From Oscillospiraceae bacterium (GTDB lineage Bacteria; Bacillota; Clostridia; Oscillospirales; UBA929): a DNA stretch of 7,774 bases. Position 1 is the stretch's first letter, and each line of letters starts with the position of its first letter. The DNA lies in the NCBI GenBank assembly GCA_031282535.1, contig JAITDM010000093.1, positions 1 through 7,774 of the forward strand. The letters are read 5' to 3'. A program made the position numbers and the translations under genes. A model generated the notes under the pieces. The model saw nothing but the letters and a program-made list of their open reading frames with translations, did no database searches and was not told the DNA's origin. Below are positions 1-6,253 of this stretch, in pieces.

Positions 1-35
1 CGCACGCCGCCCGCCGCCGATGCCAACTCTCCCAT
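1..35 (-). CDS. 5' end of an unidentified downstream gene (runs off left edge)
   Basis: An ATG at 35..33 on the minus strand follows a near-consensus Shine-Dalgarno stretch (GGAGGAG, 5 nt upstream of the ATG). It opens a frame reading MGELASAAGGV before the window ends. Only 11 full codons are visible, so the product cannot be named. Its position 87 bp after pheA in the same direction makes it a candidate last or later gene of the aromatic operon. The missing 3-dehydroquinate dehydratase would be a natural candidate, but the visible residues do not resemble the usual AroQ start (type II enzymes begin near a VINGPNLN motif), so I do not assign it. The call rests on the ribosome binding site and the operon context. 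Confidence 0.45.
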   Translation of the reverse strand, partial: MGELASAAGGV

Positions 36-40
36 GCAAT

Positions 41-51
41 CTCCTCCCCCC
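41..51 (-). promoter_or_regulatory. Strong ribosome binding site upstream of the left-edge gene
   Basis: On the minus strand this stretch reads GGGGGGAGGAG and is followed by ATTGC and then ATG. GGAGG matches the anti-Shine-Dalgarno sequence, and the spacing is suitable. It is the best ribosome binding site in the window and the main evidence that a gene starts at 35. The rest of the pheA-to-next-gene gap (52-122) has a short AT-rich part around 70-95. I see no convincing -35/-10 pair, U-tract terminator or known riboswitch there. Confidence 0.6.
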
Positions 52-122
52 ACCCGTCGTCCACAGGTGAATTTGTAAAATTTTTCCATTTATGACTCTC
101 CACACTACTCGTAGAACCAGTT

Positions 123-1250
123 TCACGTGCTGCGATAACAGCCGATGACCTCGAAGTACTCGCAGGTGGCGGACGCCTGCCGCAGGGCGGCCGAGATGTC
201 CCCATCCAAGATGTGGCCGCTCAGTTCCGCGAAGAAACGGTACTTGTCCGGCGTGGTGGCGGGGCGCGACTCGATGCGCATGAGGTTGATGCCCTGCGCC
301 ATGAACGGCAGCAGCGTCTCGCACAGCGCGCCGGAGCGGTGCGCCGTGGAGAAGGTGATGGAGATGAGATCGCTCTGCGCGTCGTACTCCGGCTCGGCCG
401 CGATCACCACAAAGGAGGTGCGGTTGGCGGCGGAGTCCATGATGTCCGGGACAAGCACCCGCAGACCGTTCAGCTCCGCCGCCCGGCGGCTGCCAATGGC
501 CGCCGTCCGGCCGTTTTGCGCGGCGGCGGCCTGCACCGCGGCGACCGCCGTGTTCCGGCAGGAAGTGAAGTCCCAGGCCCGCCCGTGCAGGAAACGGTGG
601 CACTGCTTGAACCCCTCCGGGTGAGAGAATACCTCGCGCACATCGGAGAGCGCCGTGTCCTCCGGCGCCAGCAGACAATGGCGGATCTCGACCCAGGTGC
701 GCCCGACGATGTAACAGCCGTACCGGCGCAGCAGATCGTAGGTCTCGCCGATGGCGCCCGTCTGCGAATTCTCGATGGCCACCACGCCGTAGCGCGCGCG
801 CCGCCCCTTTACCTCGATGAACACGTCCTCAAAAAATTCGACGGCCCGCCGCTCGGCCTCCGGGAAGAGCTGCGCCAGCGCCTGCTCGCTCCACGCGCCC
901 GGCACGCCCTGAAACACGCACGGGATCCGCCCCCGCTCCGGCGCGCGCGCGGGCGGCAGCAGCGGCGGCCCGCCATGGAACAAAAATCCGCGCTGACGCT
1001 CCCGCGAGAGCGCCATGACGGCGCGCATCAGCAGCGACACCTCCCCGCTCAAATCGTTCTGTGCCCGCGCCACGGCGCGGTCCACCACCTCCTGCTCGCG
1101 CACGGTGTCCAAAATCGACAGATTCTGCCGCGCCTTCTCTTCGGCCACCTGCCGGGAAGCCTCCATGCGCGCCGCAAACAGATCGACCATCTGGTCGTCG
1201 ATCTCGTCAATGCGCTTCCGCCAGGCTTCCATCCGCTCTTTTGCCTCCAT
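123..1250 (-). CDS. pheA: Bifunctional chorismate mutase / prephenate dehydratase (P-protein) with ACT domain
   Basis: This 375-aa cytoplasmic enzyme converts chorismate to prephenate and then to phenylpyruvate, the committed branch to phenylalanine. Residues 7-90 are an AroQ-type chorismate mutase. R11, R28, K39, D48, R51 and E52 coincide with the catalytic positions of the E. coli domain, and Q86 lies near its Gln88. Residues 109-285 are the dehydratase: FQGVPGAWSEQA at 113-124, AIENSQTGAIGETYDLL at 158-174, FSHPEGFKQC at 208-217 and NRTSF at 276-280, with Thr278 as the catalytic threonine. The Arg that usually follows this Thr (TRF) is Ser here. Residues 296-372 are an ACT domain with GALC (307-310) and IESRP (326-330), which match the Phe-binding motifs, so feedback inhibition by Phe is expected. 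It starts 30 nt after the aroF stop, with AGAGGAAG about 9 nt upstream of the ATG. The stop is TGA. Confidence 0.96.
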   Translation of the reverse strand: MEAKERMEAWRKRIDEIDDQMVDLFAARMEASRQVAEEKARQNLSILDTVREQEVVDRAVARAQNDLSGEVSLLMRAVMALSRERQRGFLFHGGPPLLPPARAPERGRIPCVFQGVPGAWSEQALAQLFPEAERRAVEFFEDVFIEVKGRRARYGVVAIENSQTGAIGETYDLLRRYGCYIVGRTWVEIRHCLLAPEDTALSDVREVFSHPEGFKQCHRFLHGRAWDFTSCRNTAVAAVQAAAAQNGRTAAIGSRRAAELNGLRVLVPDIMDSAANRTSFVVIAAEPEYDAQSDLISITFSTAHRSGALCETLLPFMAQGINLMRIESRPATTPDKYRFFAELSGHILDGDISAALRQASATCEYFEVIGCYRST

Positions 1251-1280
1251 TGTTCACGCTTCCTCTCTCGTTTTGATGGT

Positions 1281-2297
1281 TCAGAGATTTTCTGCCAGAA
1301 CGGTGCGCAGCTGCCCGATCTTCCGCATCAGTCTGTCGAACAAAAACGGCGTGATCGACTGCTGCCCGTCGCACAGCGCCCGCTCCGGCTGGTTGTGCAC
1401 CTCGATGATGAGCCCGTCCGCACCCGCGGCCACCGCCGCCAGGGCCATCGGATATACGAGATCCCAGTGCCCGGTCCCGTGGGACGGGTCGATGACCACC
1501 GGCAGATGCGATTTCTTTTTCAGCACCGGCACTGCCGACAGATCCAGCGTGTTGCGCGTGGCGGTCTCGAAGGTGCGGATGCCGCGCTCGCACAGGATCA
1601 CCGGGCTCTTCCCGCCCACCAGGACATAGTCGGCCGCCTGCAGGAGCTCGTCGATGCTGCACGAGAGCCCGCGCTTCAGCAGCACCGGCTTGCCCAGCGC
1701 CCCCACTTCGCGCAGCAGGGGGAAATTCTGCATGTTGCGCGCGCCGACCTGAATGACGTCCACATCCCGCGCGAAGATCTCGCAGTATTCCTGAGACATG
1801 ATCTCGGTGACGATGGGCAGCCCCGTCTTCTCCCGGGCGATCTTCATCATCTCCAGCCCGTCGAGGCCCAGCCCCTGAAAGGCGTAGGGCGAACTGCGGG
1901 GCTTGAACGCGCCGCCGCGCAGGAAATGCGCGCCGGAGTGCTTCACGTCCCGGGCAATGGAGAGGATCTGCTCCTCGCTCTCCACCGAACAGGGTCCCGC
2001 CATCACCGCAAAATGGCCCCCGCCGATCCGGGCGGCTTCGGTCGCCTCCACCACGGTGTCCTGCGGGTGGAACCGGCGGCCCGCCAGCTTGTAGGGCTCC
2101 GACACCCGCATGACGCGCTCCACGCACTCATGGCGCAGGATCGCCTCCTCGGACAGCATGGACGTGTCGCCCGCGAGACCGACCATGCGGGTGCTCTCAC
2201 CCTGGATGTCCTGGATCATCAGGCCCCGCGCCGCCATCTCCTGCCGGATCGCCTCGACCTGCCCCTCGTTGGCCCCTTGTTTCAAAATAATGATCAT
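1281..2297 (-). CDS. aroF: 3-deoxy-7-phosphoheptulonate (DAHP) synthase, type I-beta with N-terminal regulatory domain
   Basis: This enzyme condenses phosphoenolpyruvate and erythrose-4-phosphate into DAHP, the first step of the shikimate pathway. The N-terminal ~75 residues (MIIILKQGANEGQ through PYKLAGRRFHPQDT) form the ferredoxin-like domain seen in the T. maritima enzyme, where it mediates feedback by aromatic amino acids. The barrel follows: AGPCSVES (100-107), LRGGAFKPRSSPYAFQGLG (126-144), GARNMQNF (185-192), LLKRG (206-210), ILCERGIRTFE (234-244), VIDPSHGTG (268-276) and IEVHNQPE (298-305). The likely metal ligands are C103, H273, E299 and D310, within one residue of the T. maritima numbering as I recall it. 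That agreement favours the ATG at 2297 (338 aa). It sits 9 nt after AGGGGG. An in-frame ATG at 2306 would add three residues but touches the purine run. The 5' part overlaps the end of aroKE by about 100 bp. Confidence 0.95.
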   Translation of the reverse strand: MIIILKQGANEGQVEAIRQEMAARGLMIQDIQGESTRMVGLAGDTSMLSEEAILRHECVERVMRVSEPYKLAGRRFHPQDTVVEATEAARIGGGHFAVMAGPCSVESEEQILSIARDVKHSGAHFLRGGAFKPRSSPYAFQGLGLDGLEMMKIAREKTGLPIVTEIMSQEYCEIFARDVDVIQVGARNMQNFPLLREVGALGKPVLLKRGLSCSIDELLQAADYVLVGGKSPVILCERGIRTFETATRNTLDLSAVPVLKKKSHLPVVIDPSHGTGHWDLVYPMALAAVAAGADGLIIEVHNQPERALCDGQQSITPFLFDRLMRKIGQLRTVLAENL

Positions 2298-3732
2298 CTG
2301 CTTCATCCCCCTCTTTTTCTATGGCCCGCTTCGCGACCGGATACAGCGCCGTTTTGTCGAGCGTTCGGCCGAGAAATCGCTCGTCGGCCAGCAGCGCCTG
2401 GTAGATCAGCATGTCCAGCCCGTTTTGTACGGCGAGGCCCCGCGCCTCGGCCGCCCGCAGCAGACGCGTGCGGGGCGGGTTGTAGACGAGATCGCACACC
2501 AGCGCGTGCGGCGGCAGGGCCTCTACAAACGACAAATCGTCAAAGTCCGCCGCCGCGGACTGCATGCCCAGCGGCGTCGCGTTGACCAGCAGATCCGCCG
2601 CCCGCGCCTCGGCCTCGGCCGCCGCCGGCGACAGCACGCCGGCGCGCACCGGCGCGGCGGGGACCGCCGCCCGCACCGCGGCCGCCAGCGCCCCGGCCTG
2701 CGGCGCGCGGCGCGCCAGCACGACAATCGCGCGGGCACCCTCGCGCGCGGCCTTCAGCGCGACGCCGCCCGCCGCCCCGCCCGCGCCCAGCAGCAACAGC
2801 GTTTGGTCCCGGTATCCACGGCCCGCGGCCCGCAGGGCGGTCAGCAGCCCCTCCATGTCGGTGTTGTACCCGCACAGGCGCCCCGCGCGCACGACGACGG
2901 TGTTCACGGCCCCGCATAGGCGCGCCTCCTCCTCCACCTCATCCAGGAGGGGCAGGATGTCGCGCTTGTGCGGGATCGTCACATTGCAGCCCTTCAGCCC
3001 GCCGGCGCGCAGTTTGGACACAAACGCCGCCAGGGTCCCGCGCGGCACATGGAGCGCCGTGTAGGCGTCCGCGACGCCGAGGGCGTCGAACACCGCGCGG
3101 TGCAGCGGGGGGGACAGGGTGTGCGCGATGGGGTCCCCGACGACGGCGTAGCCCTCCGGCGGGTTTTGCGGTCTAATGTGGGTTGCATCTGCAACCCACG
3201 TCCCAAATTCTTGTTTCTGGTTGCCGCTTCGCGGCGACCAGGTGCTAACGAGCGCCAGCAGCGCGGCCAGCGCCTCGCCGCAGCCGGCGTCGTTTCGCAG
3301 CGTCGCGTGCGCGGCCGCCTCGTACAGCGGCCGCCGCCGCGCGGCCAGGGCCTCCAGATCCTGCGCGCCGGACACCAGGGGCCGGCTGCCGTCGTAGGCC
3401 ATATGGCGGGCGATGTGCGCCACCGGGCGGTCGAGGAAGATGAGAAATCCGGTCTCGCGGAGCAGGCGCACATTGTCCGGCCGAAGCACGGCCCCGCCGC
3501 CCGTGGCGATCACGCTGGGGTCCGGCGCCGCGGCCGCCGCGCGCACCGCCCGCGCCTCCCGCTCGCGAAAATCCGCCTCGCCGTGCTGTGCGAAAATGTC
3601 CCGCACGCACAGGCCCGCCTCCCGCTCGATCTGTTCGTCCAGGTCCACAAACGGCAGGCCCAACGCCTCGGCCGCCTGCCGGCCCAGGCTGGATTTGCCG
3701 CTGCCCGAGAGGCCGATCAGCACAATGTGCAT
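2197..3732 (-). CDS. aroK/aroE: Shikimate kinase-shikimate dehydrogenase fusion (AroK-AroE)
   Basis: One 511-aa open frame encodes two consecutive enzymes. Residues 1-162 are shikimate kinase: Walker A GLSGSGKSS (7-15), the shikimate-binding D32, R56 and GGG (78-80), lid SRPLVS (116-121) and RRPLYEAAA (133-141). Residues 195 to about 455 are NADP-type shikimate dehydrogenase: VVGDPIAHTLSPPLH (197-211), NVTIPHK with catalytic K256, AVNTVV (275-280), YNTDMEG with catalytic D292, the Rossmann loop GAGGAAGG (316-323), NATPLGM, and the C-terminal GLDMLIYQALLADERFLG. The dehydrogenase makes shikimate, and the kinase phosphorylates it with ATP. The 32-residue linker (163-194) is encoded by two palindromes. 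It has no in-frame ATG, GTG or TTG, so AroE has no start of its own. The last ~35 residues (GDEADDHYF onward) are a low-complexity tail read out of frame across aroF, not AroE-like. The ATG at 3732 follows the aroC TAG with no gap. Confidence 0.92.
   Translation of the reverse strand: MHIVLIGLSGSGKSSLGRQAAEALGLPFVDLDEQIEREAGLCVRDIFAQHGEADFREREARAVRAAAAAPDPSVIATGGGAVLRPDNVRLLRETGFLIFLDRPVAHIARHMAYDGSRPLVSGAQDLEALAARRRPLYEAAAHATLRNDAGCGEALAALLALVSTWSPRSGNQKQEFGTWVADATHIRPQNPPEGYAVVGDPIAHTLSPPLHRAVFDALGVADAYTALHVPRGTLAAFVSKLRAGGLKGCNVTIPHKRDILPLLDEVEEEARLCGAVNTVVVRAGRLCGYNTDMEGLLTALRAAGRGYRDQTLLLLGAGGAAGGVALKAAREGARAIVVLARRAPQAGALAAAVRAAVPAAPVRAGVLSPAAAEAEARAADLLVNATPLGMQSAAADFDDLSFVEALPPHALVCDLVYNPPRTRLLRAAEARGLAVQNGLDMLIYQALLADERFLGRTLDKTALYPVAKRAIEKEGDEADDHYFETRGQRGAGRGDPAGDGGAGPDDPGHPG
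2307..2318 (-). promoter_or_regulatory. Homopolymer-rich Shine-Dalgarno region for aroF, at the expected end of aroE
   Basis: The minus strand has an A5 run (2318-2314), then GA, then a G5 run (2311-2307) just before two candidate aroF ATGs at 2306 and 2297. AGGGGG is 9 nt from the 2297 ATG and 0 nt from the 2306 ATG, so 2297 is the better-placed start. One extra base in either run would put aroE into a frame that stops at the TGA overlapping the 2306 ATG (ATGA). That makes this short tract decisive for how aroE ends. Confidence 0.6.
3178..3199. repeat. Perfect 10-bp palindrome inside the AroK-AroE linker
   Basis: GTGGGTTGCA (3178-3187) and its exact reverse complement TGCAACCCAC (3190-3199) are separated by two bases. 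The surrounding stretch from about 3176 to 3222 is visibly less GC-rich than the flanking kinase and dehydrogenase coding sequence. In the fusion frame it encodes TWVADATH (residues 178-185), which belongs to neither catalytic domain. It looks like a small palindromic repeat accommodated in frame, in the manner of protein-coding palindromic elements. Its identity as a dispersed genomic repeat cannot be tested in this window, because I see no second copy. Confidence 0.75.
3217..3241. repeat. Second imperfect hairpin in the AroK-AroE linker
   Basis: Arms at 3217-3227 (CTGGTTGCCGC) and 3231-3241 (GCGGCGACCAG) are complementary at 10 of 11 positions around the loop TTC. It lies 17 bp from the neighbouring perfect palindrome, and together they span essentially the whole linker. 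In the protein it encodes roughly WSPRSGNQ (165-172), directly after the last kinase residues. A GC-rich hairpin of this size could arise by chance, so its link to the neighbouring palindrome is inferred from position. Confidence 0.55.
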
Positions 3733-4815
3733 CTACCCTTCCCCCCGTTCGGCGCCGCGGCCGGCGGTCAGCCAGGCGTCCAGCGCGCAGAGCGCCAGAC
3801 AGGCCTCGACCACCGGCACGGCACGCGGCACGATGCAGGGATCGTGCCGGCCCCGCACCGACAGCGCGGTTTGGACCCCGGCGGCGTCCACCGTCTGCTG
3901 TGCCCGCGCGATGGAGGGCGTCGGCTTGACGGCGGCCCGCACCACCACCGGCATCCCGTTCGTGATCCCGCCGAGCAGGCCGCCGTTGTGGTTGGAGACG
4001 GCCGCGATGCGCCCGTCTCGCACACACAGGGCGTCGTTGGCCTCGCTGCCCCGCATGTCCGCGAGGCGGAATCCGCCGCCGAATTCCACCCCCTTCACCG
4101 CGGGGACAGAGAACAGCAGCGCGGCGAGCGTGCTCTCCACCGAGGCGAAAAACGGCTCGCCCAAGCCCCCCGGCAGGCCAAAGGCCGCCGCCTCGACGAC
4201 GCCGCCCACGGAGTCGCCGTCCGCCCGGGCGTCGCGGATGCGCTGCTGCATGGCCGCCGCCGCCGCCGCGTCGGAGACGGGAAAGGCCAGCGCCGCCGCC
4301 GCGCCGTAAGCGTCCGGCGTGCAGGGAATCTCCGCGTCCGCCACGCCGCCGATCGCGGCGATCTTCGCGTGGACACGGACGCCGCGGCGGGCCAGCGTCT
4401 GCCGCGCCAGCGCACCGGCGAACACCAGCGGCGCGGTCAGCCGCCCCGAAAAATGTCCCCCGCCGCGCATGTCCGCGTGGCCGCGGTACTTGAGCAGCGC
4501 CGTCCAGTCCGCGTGGCCGGGGCGCAGCGCCTGGCCGTAGTCTCCGGAGCGGGCGTCCTGGTTGCAGATCACGCCGCACACCGGCGCGCCGGTCGTCCGC
4601 CCCTCGTGCAGTCCACTCAAAATCTCCACCGCGTCCGTCTCCCGTCGATCGGTGGAAAACGCGTCCCGGCCCGGCGCCCGCCGGGCCATGTCCCGCGCCA
4701 GCGCGTCCACATCAACAACCTCGCCGGCCGGCAGTCCATCCACGACAACCCCCACAGCCTTCCCATGGGACTCTCCAAAAATAGACAATCTCAACGCATA
4801 TCCCCACGTATTCAC
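3733..4815 (-). CDS. aroC: Chorismate synthase
   Basis: This 360-aa flavoenzyme removes phosphate from EPSP to give chorismate, the branch-point metabolite, using reduced FMN. The start is a GTG at 4815, giving an N-terminus of NTWGYALRLSIFGESHGKA. The conserved GESHGKAVG is at 14-22 with active-site H17, where family members usually begin a few residues before TWG. Further family blocks are RRAPGRDAFSTDRRETD (45-61), RPGHADWTALLKYRGHADMRGGGHFSGRLTAPLVFAG (98-134) and RGRHDPCIVPRAVPVVEA near the C-terminus. A longer TTG-initiated version from 4845 is possible, but it would start inside the heptamer repeat and add ten unconserved residues. GGGAGAGGGG lies 9 nt before the GTG. The gene ends in TAG, immediately followed by the aroKE ATG. 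Typical length, no anomalies in the core. Confidence 0.95.
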   Translation of the reverse strand: MNTWGYALRLSIFGESHGKAVGVVVDGLPAGEVVDVDALARDMARRAPGRDAFSTDRRETDAVEILSGLHEGRTTGAPVCGVICNQDARSGDYGQALRPGHADWTALLKYRGHADMRGGGHFSGRLTAPLVFAGALARQTLARRGVRVHAKIAAIGGVADAEIPCTPDAYGAAAALAFPVSDAAAAAAMQQRIRDARADGDSVGGVVEAAAFGLPGGLGEPFFASVESTLAALLFSVPAVKGVEFGGGFRLADMRGSEANDALCVRDGRIAAVSNHNGGLLGGITNGMPVVVRAAVKPTPSIARAQQTVDAAGVQTALSVRGRHDPCIVPRAVPVVEACLALCALDAWLTAGRGAERGEG

Positions 4816-4824
4816 ACCGCCACA

Positions 4825-4834
4825 CCCCTCTCCC
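4825..4834 (-). promoter_or_regulatory. Ribosome binding site deciding the aroC GTG start
   Basis: On the minus strand this reads GGGAGAGGGG, 9 nt upstream of the GTG at 4815. It lies directly between the heptamer repeat and the start codon. It supports the GTG start over the TTG at 4845, which has only repeat sequence upstream. Confidence 0.6.
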
Positions 4835-4835
4835 G

Positions 4836-4877
4836 CAACTATCAACTATCAATTATCAATTATCAACTATCAATTGT
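4836..4877. repeat. Six-unit heptamer tandem repeat at the aroA/aroC junction
   Basis: The plus strand reads CAACTAT, CAACTAT, CAATTAT, CAATTAT, CAACTAT, CAATTGT in exact 7-base register. On the transcribed minus strand the units are TTGATAR-like, giving TGA, TAA or TAG codons. Because 7 is not a multiple of 3, these fall in all three frames. The plus strand has no stop in this tract, so the stop-rich side faces the genes. The first copies encode the AroA C-terminus (QLIVDN) and its TGA stop (4858-4856). The remaining copies fill the gap up to the aroC ribosome binding site. The tract is strikingly AT-rich against its GC-rich surroundings. Confidence 0.9.
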
Positions 4878-6124
4878 CCGTCCTCCCAATCGCTCCAAAA
4901 ACCGGGGTACGACTTGGCGACACTCCGCCAGCCGGTGAGCAGGACCGGCCCGTCGCAGCGCAGCGCCGCGACGGCCAGCGCCATCGCGATGCGGTGGTCG
5001 TTCCACGCGTCCACCCGCCCGCCCGCCAGGCGCGGCGCGCCCTCGATCGTCAGGGTGTCCTCCGTCTCCTCCACCCGCGCGCCCAGCTTGCCGAGCTCCG
5101 CGGCCAGCGCGTGCAGCCGGTCGCTCTCTTTGAGCCGCAGCCGTCCCGCACCGACAATCCGGCTGCGCCCCGCGCCGAAACAGCACAGCGCCGCGATCGG
5201 CGGAACCAGGTCGGGGATCTCGCGCGCGTCCACCGTGACGGCCTCCAGCCGCCCGGCCCGCACGCGGACGGCGTCCGCCTGCCAATCCGTCTCCGCGCCC
5301 ATCGCCCGCAGAACCTCCAGCATGGCCCGGTCGCCCTGCCGGCTCTCCGGATCCAGCCCGGCCACCGTCACCGGCCGCCCCAGGGCGGCGGCGGCGAGGA
5401 AGAAGGCCGCCTGAGAATAGTCCGCTTCCACCCGGTACGCGGCGGGTTGGTAACGCTGCCCGCCGCGGATGCGATAGCCCGCGGGCTCCTGCGTGACCGT
5501 CACGCCGAAGCGCCGCATGACGTCCAGCGTCAGGTCCACATAGCCGCGGGACTCAAGCGGCGTCGCGAGCCGGATCTCGCTGTCGTCCGGCAGCAGGGGC
5601 AGGGCCAGCAGCAGACCGGAGACGAACTGGGAGCTCACATCCCCCGGCAGGACATAGACGCCTCCGCGCAGCGGGCCCCGCACGCACACCGCCTGCGGCT
5701 CCTGCGCGAACACGGCGCCGGACGCCCGAAAGAGATCGGCGTAGACCGCCAGCGGCCGCGCCAGCAGCCGTCCGCGGCCGGTGAAAACCGTCTCCCGCGC
5801 CTCAAGCGCGGCCAACGGCAGCAGAAAGCGCAGCGTGGAGCCGGACTCGCCGCAGTCGACGCGGCCGGCCGGCCAGCCCGGCCCCGGCCCGATGCGCAGT
5901 TCGCCGTCCGCCGCCGCCATGGCCGGCGACCACAGGGCCGTCACGCCCGCCAGCGTGGCGTCGATGTCCTCCGAACGCCCCAGATTTTGCAGCACGCTCT
6001 CCCCCGCCGCCGGGCCGCGCGCGGCCAGCGCCGCGCAGATCACTGCGCGGTGCCCCAGGCTCTTGGAGGGCGGCGGGGTACACACGCCGCCGGGGCCTGC
6101 CCCGATCCGCTTCGCCTCGTCCAT
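4856..6124 (-). CDS. aroA: 3-phosphoshikimate 1-carboxyvinyltransferase (EPSP synthase)
   Basis: This 422-aa enzyme transfers the enolpyruvyl group of PEP to shikimate-3-phosphate, the sixth pathway step and the glyphosate target. Motifs in order: PPPSKSLGHRAVI (17-29, with K21, S22 and R26 for substrate binding), CGESGSTLRFLLP (91-103), GRGRLLARPL (116-125), LPGDVSSQFVSG (159-170), VEADYSQAAFFLAAAAL (232-248), IPDLVPPIAAL (303-313, catalytic D305), RLKESDR (330-336), DAWNDHRIAMALAVAAL (372-388) and SVAKSYPGFW (401-410). The PEP-loop motif is CGESGSTLRF rather than the LGNAGTAMRP of classical glyphosate-sensitive enzymes, so sensitivity cannot be read off directly. The ATG at 6124 is the first start after an in-frame TGA 18 nt upstream (6144-6142). 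The C-terminal QLIVDN and the stop come from the heptamer repeat. aroC starts 40 bp downstream. Confidence 0.96.
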   Translation of the reverse strand: MDEAKRIGAGPGGVCTPPPSKSLGHRAVICAALAARGPAAGESVLQNLGRSEDIDATLAGVTALWSPAMAAADGELRIGPGPGWPAGRVDCGESGSTLRFLLPLAALEARETVFTGRGRLLARPLAVYADLFRASGAVFAQEPQAVCVRGPLRGGVYVLPGDVSSQFVSGLLLALPLLPDDSEIRLATPLESRGYVDLTLDVMRRFGVTVTQEPAGYRIRGGQRYQPAAYRVEADYSQAAFFLAAAALGRPVTVAGLDPESRQGDRAMLEVLRAMGAETDWQADAVRVRAGRLEAVTVDAREIPDLVPPIAALCCFGAGRSRIVGAGRLRLKESDRLHALAAELGKLGARVEETEDTLTIEGAPRLAGGRVDAWNDHRIAMALAVAALRCDGPVLLTGWRSVAKSYPGFWSDWEDGQLIVDN

Positions 6125-6159
6125 GTCTCCACGCTCCCGTCAGTTCCAAAGTGTTTTAT

Positions 6160-6253
6160 ACCCGATACTTGCCGGTAGGGCGGTTTCTCCGAAACCGCCG
6201 CGCGGACGGCTCTTCGATTCGTCCCTACCGAAGCTGCGCGGGTTGTACCGGGT
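6160..6253. repeat. Branched palindromic element between aroB and aroA
   Basis: Nested inverted repeats are visible. The outer arms ACCCGATAC (6160-6168) and GTACCGGGT (6245-6253) differ at one position. The middle arms CGGTAGGG (6173-6180) and CCCTACCG (6223-6230) are perfect. Inside are a perfect hairpin, GGCGGTTTC/GAAACCGCC (6179-6199, loop TCC), and a second one, GGACG/CGTCC (6204-6208 and 6220-6224). The layout predicts a Y- or cloverleaf-shaped fold. It codes for nothing evident and occupies most of the 151-bp aroB-aroA gap. From memory, GTAGGG...CCCTAC-bounded palindromes of this style are common intergenic repeats in gut Clostridia; I could not verify that here. Confidence 0.7.

Noticed and set aside
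36..122. Promoter or terminator in the gap after pheA
   Set aside because: The AT-rich stretch around 70-95 has no convincing -35/-10 pair with proper spacing and no stem-loop with a U-tract. Only the ribosome binding site at 41-51 can be supported.
213..2585. Very long open frame on the plus strand (790 codons) across pheA, aroF and the end of aroE
   Set aside because: It is antisense to three well-supported genes. Its translation is rich in Arg, His, Pro and Ala with no recognisable domain, and GC-rich coding sequence commonly leaves such open antisense frames.
4813..4845. Alternative TTG start for aroC at 4845
   Set aside because: It would begin inside the heptamer repeat and add ten residues not seen in chorismate synthases. 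The GTG at 4815 has a good ribosome binding site and the family-typical NTWG start.
2968..4938. Long plus-strand open frame (656 codons) across aroE, aroK and aroC
   Set aside because: It is an antisense shadow of the fused gene and aroC, with no family motif. Its end runs through the heptamer tract, which happens to lack stops on this strand.
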